DNA of 64,000 nt from Hyalangium versicolor (GTDB lineage: Bacteria > Myxococcota > Myxococcia > Myxococcales > Myxococcaceae): positions 1 through 64,000 of the forward strand of contig NZ_JAHXBF010000010.1 of assembly GCF_020103695.1 (NCBI RefSeq), written 5' to 3'. The notes beneath the pieces are model-generated. The model saw only the letters and a program-made list of their open reading frames with translations, searched no databases and was not told the origin of the DNA. This document shows, piece after piece, positions 59,279 to 64,000 of this stretch. A program made the translations under genes and the position numbers. Numbering within the stretch: the first letter of the stretch is position 1; each line of letters begins with the position of its first letter.

Positions 59279-62200
59279 ATGGACACCGTGAATACGCTTC
59301 CGAGTCCTCACATGCACGGGTTGTTCGAGGCGTGCGCCGAGCGGAATCCCGAGGCGGTCGCGCTCGTGTCCGAAGAAGGCTCTCTCACCTATCGAGAGTT
59401 GGAGGCTCGAGCCAACCAGGTCGCCCACGCGCTCCAGGGGCTGGGGGTGGGACCGGAGGTCCCCGTCGGGCTGTGCACGGGCCGCACGCTGGAGATGTTC
59501 GTCGGGATGCTCGGAATCCTCAAAGCGGGTGGAGCCTACGTCCCGTTGGATCCGGCCTATCCTCGACAGCGGCTCGCCTACATCCTGGAGGATGCCGCCG
59601 TCCCGGTGGTGCTCACGCACAGTGCTGTCGAGGCCGCGATCCCTGAGACCTCGGCCCGGCGGCTGCGCTTGAACTCGAATCCCGAGTTGCTCACGCTGCC
59701 CACCTCGCGTCCTCCGGGCCGTGCTGGGCCGAGCACGCTGGCCTATCTCCTGTTCACCTCGGGCTCCACGGGGAGACCCAAGGGGGTGTTGATCGAGCAC
59801 GGGGGCATCGTCCAGCTCGCCGTGGCGCTCGTGCGCGCGCTCGATCTCGGAGCTCCTGCGCGCGTCCTCCAGTACACCTCGCTGAACTTCGATCTCTCGG
59901 TGTCCGAGATGATCATGGCGTGGGCGACGGGAGGCTCGCTCCATCTGGTGCCCCAGAGCGCGCTCGTGCCCGGACCGGCGCTCCTGGGGCTGTTGCGCTC
60001 GCAGACCATCACCCACGCGGTCCTGCCTCCGTCGCTGCTGGCGGTGCTCCCTCCGGAGGGGCTGTCTCACCTGCGGATGCTGCTGTCCGGTGGCGAGGCC
60101 TGCACCGCTCCTGTCGTCGCGCGGTGGAGTCCGGGCCGCCGGCTCGTGAACGCGTATGGGCCCACTGAGGCCACCGTCTACGCCACGGCCTATGAGTGTG
60201 TCGCGAAGGAGCCTCCGTCGGATCGCCCTCCGCCCATTGGCCGTCCCCTCGACGGTGCGACGGTCCATGTCCTGGATGAGGCCTTGCGCCCCGTGCCGGG
60301 CGGTTCGGTGGGGGAACTGTTCATCGGCGGCAAGGGTGTGGCGCGCGGCTATCTCGGCCGTCCGGAGCTGACGGCGCAGCGGTTCATTCCGCATCCCGCC
60401 ACGGGCGAACGGCTCTACCGGACGGGCGATCTCGTGCGAGTCCTGCCCGAGGGAGACATCGAGTTCCTGGGCCGCAAGGACGACCAGCTCAAGATCCGTG
60501 GCTACCGCGTGGAGCCTGGCGAAGTGGAGACCGTGCTCTCGCGACACCCGGCGGTGCAGGCCGTCACGGTGGTGGGGCGCGAGGACACGGCTGGCGAGAA
60601 GCGGCTGGTGGCCTATCTCGTCGTTCCGCCGGGGCAGTCTCCTGGGCCCTCGGGGTGGCGGCAGTTCGCGCAGCAGTCACTGCCCGAGTACATGGTCCCG
60701 GCGGCCTTCGTGGAGCTGCCAGCGCTGCCGGTGTCTCCGAATGGGAAGGTGGATCGCCGCGCACTGCCTCCTCCGGGGCGGGAGCGCCCCGTGCTCGCGG
60801 CGTCCTTCAGGCCTCCGCAGACGCCCCTCCAGCGCACGCTGGAGAGCCTCTGGAGCCAGGAGCTGGGTGTGGCTCCGGTGGGCCTGGATGACGACTTCCT
60901 GGAACTCGGCGGAGACTCCCTGCGAGCCACTGCGGTGGCGATGCGGATCCGCGAGGCGCTGGGGCTGGAGGTGCCTCCCCTCGAGGTGCTCCAGGCTCGG
61001 ACGCTGGAACGGCTCGCCGAGCGCGTCGAGGCTTCCCGAGAGCGCGTGGCGGAACTTCCTCCCCTGGTCCCGGTACCGCGCCCGGAGGAGATTCCGCTGT
61101 CCTTCGCCCAGCAACGGCTCTGGTTCCTCCATCGGCTCGATCCCGCTGCGGATCCCTACAACATCCCCCTCGTCGCGCGGCTGACGGGTCCGCTCGATGT
61201 CCCCACGCTGGCGCGTGCCCTCGGTGCGCTCATGGAGCGTCACGAGAGCCTGCGGACCACCTTCCCGCTCGGGGAGCATGGCCCGGTGCAGCGCATCATG
61301 CCGCCTGCTCCCGTTCCGCTGCCTGTGACAGACCTCGGCGAGGTGCCCGCGCCCCAGCGGGAGGAGCAGCTCGCCGCACTGGCGCGTGAGGTCCTCGCGC
61401 GTCCTTTCGAGCTGGCTGGAGGTCCGCTGCTCCGAGCCCACCTGGCATCGCTCGGCACGAACGAGCATGCGCTGCTCCTGGCCATCCACCACACCGTTTG
61501 CGACGGTGCCTCGCTGGACGTGTTGGCCCGGGATCTGACGGCCCTCTACGAGGGGCTCCTCGCGGGGGATGCCACGCCCCTGCCCGCCCTGCCCGTCCAG
61601 TACGCCGACTACACGCTCTGGCAGCAGCAGTGGCTGAAGGGAGAGTGGCTCGAGCGCGGGCTCTCCTTCTGGCGACGCGCGCTGGAGGGGGCACCTCGCT
61701 GGCTGGAGTTGCCCGTTGATAAGCCCAGGCCCTCTTCGCCTACTTCGCGTGGGGCCACGCGCGGACTCCGCATCGCTGCATCCACGACTCGGGCACTCGA
61801 CTCGCTGGCCCGAGCGGAGGGAGCCACCCTCTTCATGGCGCTCCAGGGAGTGCTCGGTGCGCTCCTGCACCGCTGCACGGGGAGCGAGGATCTCGTGGTG
61901 GGAGCTCCCGTCGCCGGCCGCAATCAGCGCGAGTTGGAGGGACTCATCGGGTTCTTCGTGAACACGCTGGCGCTGCGGATCCAGTTCGATGGCGATCCCA
62001 GCTTCCGTGAACTCCTGGCGCGCGTCCGCACCCGTACGCTGGAGTGCTACGCCCACCAGGACGTCCCTTTCGAGAAGCTCGTGGAGGTGCTGCGCCCCGA
62101 TCGGGCGGCGGGCCATCAGCCCCTGTTCCAGGTAATGCTCGCGCTCCAGCGCCCGCCTCCCGAGGCGACGACCCGAGCCGGCCTCCGCGTGCGGATCTCG

Positions 62201-64000
62201 GAGACGGACATTGGCGTGGCTCCGTTCGAGCTCACCTGGAACTTCTGGGAGAGCGACGGTGGGCTCGAGGGCACGCTCCTCTACAACACCGATCTGTTCG
62301 AGGCGGAGACCGCGGACAGGCTCGTCGCTGATTTCCAGGCTCTGTTTGAAGAGGTCACGGCGGCGCCAGACTGCCGTCTCTCGCGGTTGGATCGTCCCGG
62401 GCGCTGGGGGCTCTCGAAGGAGCTTCGCCTCTCCGATGTGGAGGCGGCACTGCTGGCGGACGCCTCCGTGGAGGATTGCGTGGTGCGCTTCCGGCGTCTC
62501 CCTGGCTCGCGCCCCCTATGCGTCGCGTATGTCGTCTCCTCAAGTCAGCGCCCACCCGGTGGATTCCGCGCGCCGCCACTTCCCGCCCACCTCACTCCGG
62601 ACCTCTTCATGCCGGTGGACATCCTCCCCCTCACCTCGGCAGGCCGGGTGGATGAGGACGCGCTGCAACGCCTGCCCCTCGTGGACGAGCAGCTCGCGCG
62701 GCACTGGGAGGAGCAACTCCGGAAGAAATCGGAGTTCCATGCCGTGGAGGTGCACCTCACTCCTCCTGCGCGGCGCCGCGAGCATCTGCATCTCTCCCGG
62801 CTGTTGCCGGGCTTTCGGCCCGGTAGAACCCAGGAGGCTCAGCCCACGACCCAGCCTGTGCTCTCCGCTCCGGTGAGCTCACAGTCTGGAACCATGGCCT
62901 TCAGTGATGGCGGTCCGCTGGTGCTACCCGAGGACGCGCCGCGGACGCTCGTCGATGCGCTCCTGCACATCGCTGCTTCTTCCGGCCAACGAGGCATCAC
63001 CTATGTGGGGCCGGATGGCGCGGTCCAGCGGCAGCGCTACTCCGAACTCCTGCACGAGGCCCGATGCGTCCTGAGCGGGCTACGCGCCCGTGGGCTGCTT
63101 TCTGGAGATCGAGCTGTCCTGCAGATCGACTCCCTGCGTGACCTGTGCACCACCTTCTGGGCCTGCATTCTGGGTGGAATCACTCCCGTGGTGGTGGCTG
63201 TGGCGCCCACCTATGAGACGCGCAACGCGGTGGTCGACAAGCTGCACGGGGCCTGGGAGCTTCTTGACCGTCCCCGCATCATCGCCAGCCCCCGGTTGCT
63301 CGAGCCCCTCCAAGGGCTCCCGAAGCTCCTACCCATGCCTGGGCTCGAGCTCGTGCCTGTTGAGTCGCTGCGGCACTTCGCTCCCGCAGAGAAGCTTCAC
63401 CCAGCGAAGCCCGAGGACGTCGCATTCCTCCAGCTCAGCTCGGGCAGCACGGGCGTGCCCAAGTGCGTCCAGATCGCTCACACCGGCGTCGTCCATCACT
63501 CGCACGCCGTGGCTCGCGTCAACGGCTATGGACCGAAGGACGTCTGCCTCAACTGGCTTCCCTTCGACCACGTGGGCCCGCTGCTGATGTACCACTCGCG
63601 CTGCACGTACCTGGGGCTGGATCAGATCCAGGTCGCTACCGAGTGGATCCTCGCCGACCCGATGCGTTGGTTGGACCTGATCGAGTCCCACGGCGTGACG
63701 TTCAGCTGGTCCCCGAACTTTGGATACAAGCTCGTCAGTGATGCGCTCCGGCGAGCCCCCGGACGGACCTGGCGGCTGGAGGGCCTGAGGCGCCTCTTCA
63801 ACGCGGGCGAGCAGGTCACCCTGTCCGTCATCCGCACGTTCCTCGAGGACGTGAGGCCCTTCGGAGTCCAGCCCTACGTCATGCAGCCCGGCTATGGCAT
63901 GGCCGAGCTGTGCACCGTCGTCACCCACCGAGAGGGCTTCGACGTCGACAGCGCCGTGATGGAATTGCAGGACGCGGCGAGCGCCTCCACTGCCTCCTTC
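59279..64000 (+). CDS. nonribosomal peptide synthetase (5' part), A-PCP-C-linker-AMP ligase
   Basis: The frame from ATG 59279 runs uninterrupted for 1574 codons to the window edge. Order: adenylation domain (FTSGSTGRPKGV near residue 155, LLSGGEA, AYGPTE, NGKVDRR), carrier domain (LGGDSL near 545), condensation domain (LSFAQQRLWFLHR; HHTVCDG near 737), then a linker (about 1030-1190) resembling a worn C-terminal adenylation subdomain, and a second adenylate-forming domain of AMP-ligase type (LSSGSTGVPKCV near 1385; YGMAEL near 1540). A hand read of the first specificity pocket gives D-L-S-V-L-G-A-V-Y, which I do not recognise. No ribosome site is clear. The product is unknown. Confidence 0.92.
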   Translation, partial: MDTVNTLPSPHMHGLFEACAERNPEAVALVSEEGSLTYRELEARANQVAHALQGLGVGPEVPVGLCTGRTLEMFVGMLGILKAGGAYVPLDPAYPRQRLAYILEDAAVPVVLTHSAVEAAIPETSARRLRLNSNPELLTLPTSRPPGRAGPSTLAYLLFTSGSTGRPKGVLIEHGGIVQLAVALVRALDLGAPARVLQYTSLNFDLSVSEMIMAWATGGSLHLVPQSALVPGPALLGLLRSQTITHAVLPPSLLAVLPPEGLSHLRMLLSGGEACTAPVVARWSPGRRLVNAYGPTEATVYATAYECVAKEPPSDRPPPIGRPLDGATVHVLDEALRPVPGGSVGELFIGGKGVARGYLGRPELTAQRFIPHPATGERLYRTGDLVRVLPEGDIEFLGRKDDQLKIRGYRVEPGEVETVLSRHPAVQAVTVVGREDTAGEKRLVAYLVVPPGQSPGPSGWRQFAQQSLPEYMVPAAFVELPALPVSPNGKVDRRALPPPGRERPVLAASFRPPQTPLQRTLESLWSQELGVAPVGLDDDFLELGGDSLRATAVAMRIREALGLEVPPLEVLQARTLERLAERVEASRERVAELPPLVPVPRPEEIPLSFAQQRLWFLHRLDPAADPYNIPLVARLTGPLDVPTLARALGALMERHESLRTTFPLGEHGPVQRIMPPAPVPLPVTDLGEVPAPQREEQLAALAREVLARPFELAGGPLLRAHLASLGTNEHALLLAIHHTVCDGASLDVLARDLTALYEGLLAGDATPLPALPVQYADYTLWQQQWLKGEWLERGLSFWRRALEGAPRWLELPVDKPRPSSPTSRGATRGLRIAASTTRALDSLARAEGATLFMALQGVLGALLHRCTGSEDLVVGAPVAGRNQRELEGLIGFFVNTLALRIQFDGDPSFRELLARVRTRTLECYAHQDVPFEKLVEVLRPDRAAGHQPLFQVMLALQRPPPEATTRAGLRVRISETDIGVAPFELTWNFWESDGGLEGTLLYNTDLFEAETADRLVADFQALFEEVTAAPDCRLSRLDRPGRWGLSKELRLSDVEAALLADASVEDCVVRFRRLPGSRPLCVAYVVSSSQRPPGGFRAPPLPAHLTPDLFMPVDILPLTSAGRVDEDALQRLPLVDEQLARHWEEQLRKKSEFHAVEVHLTPPARRREHLHLSRLLPGFRPGRTQEAQPTTQPVLSAPVSSQSGTMAFSDGGPLVLPEDAPRTLVDALLHIAASSGQRGITYVGPDGAVQRQRYSELLHEARCVLSGLRARGLLSGDRAVLQIDSLRDLCTTFWACILGGITPVVVAVAPTYETRNAVVDKLHGAWELLDRPRIIASPRLLEPLQGLPKLLPMPGLELVPVESLRHFAPAEKLHPAKPEDVAFLQLSSGSTGVPKCVQIAHTGVVHHSHAVARVNGYGPKDVCLNWLPFDHVGPLLMYHSRCTYLGLDQIQVATEWILADPMRWLDLIESHGVTFSWSPNFGYKLVSDALRRAPGRTWRLEGLRRLFNAGEQVTLSVIRTFLEDVRPFGVQPYVMQPGYGMAELCTVVTHREGFDVDSAVMELQDAASASTASF

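Noticed and set aside
1..64000. CRISPR array, insertion sequence or prophage
   Set aside because: No regularly spaced direct repeats, transposase or phage structural genes were seen; the only longer direct repeat is the ssrA pair.

Overview
The window reads as high-GC chromosomal DNA from a delta-type social bacterium, most likely a myxobacterium of the Cystobacterineae. The pointers are eukaryote-like Ser/Thr kinases fused to AAA/TPR or WD40 modules, a MYXO-CTERM anchored surface protein with Cys-rich repeats, CFI-box and thrombospondin-3/OmpA proteins, a sigma-54 activator, a large NRPS gene, and a tmRNA with the tag ANDNVELALAA. I cannot name the genus. Dense same-strand runs with ATGA overlaps alternate with short decayed stretches; no phage, transposase or CRISPR array was seen.

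Layout. 0-0.4 kb: lone lipoyl-domain protein (minus). 0.8-10.3 kb: plus-strand run of kinase-ATPase-TPR protein, two unusual AT-richer genes, a YcaO/TfuA pair (ATGA overlap) and a WGR/leucine-rich-repeat protein; this looks like a peptide-backbone modification locus whose possible substrate is the protein with two CxC-ending repeats. 10.3-12.3 kb: LysR with divergent SDR and tautomerase. 12.4-18.9 kb: minus-strand histidine kinase/FixJ regulator, then OmpA-type protein and MYXO-CTERM protein. 19.2-25.0 kb: frameshifted small membrane protein, two genes sharing an uncharacterised domain (one with tandem deoxyribosyltransferase/TIR-like folds) and a kinase-WD40 protein. 25.2-30.3 kb: secreted proteins (Cys-rich lipoprotein, M28 peptidase, two metzincin-like proteases) and an SDR remnant. 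30.6-34.4 kb: TetR, a perfect palindromic operator, a diheme RoxA-type rubber-oxygenase homologue and a DUF2236/MpaB-Lcp-type protein. 34.4-37.7 kb: a scar region with a DUF1993 fragment, two paralogous lipoprotein/membrane-protein pairs (one frameshifted), and ssrA with a displaced copy of its 3' end and terminator, i.e. a likely integration site.

37.8-43 kb: M16 peptidase pair (active plus inactive), terminator, OmpA/TSP3 protein. 43-53 kb: Fe/2OG oxygenase-like proteins, a four-gene minus operon (DUF350 membrane protein, glutathionylspermidine-synthase-like ATP-grasp, Tat-like protein, unknown), AraC regulator with glycosyltransferase, TlpA-like thioredoxin and CFI-box protein. 53-59 kb: HtrA protease, tandem Cys/His zinc-knuckle protein, SpoU-type RNA methyltransferase, lipoprotein, PurC and a sigma-54 activator with two Fis-type HTHs. 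59.3 kb to the right edge: an NRPS (A-PCP-C-linker-AMP ligase), still open at 64 kb.

Most noteworthy: the YcaO/TfuA locus with its internally repeated CxC protein; the 19.5-25 kb shared-domain/kinase locus; the rubber-oxygenase-like locus with its operator; the ssrA duplication; and the DUF350/ATP-grasp operon. All functional statements come from reading the sequence and recalled family knowledge; no database search was run.
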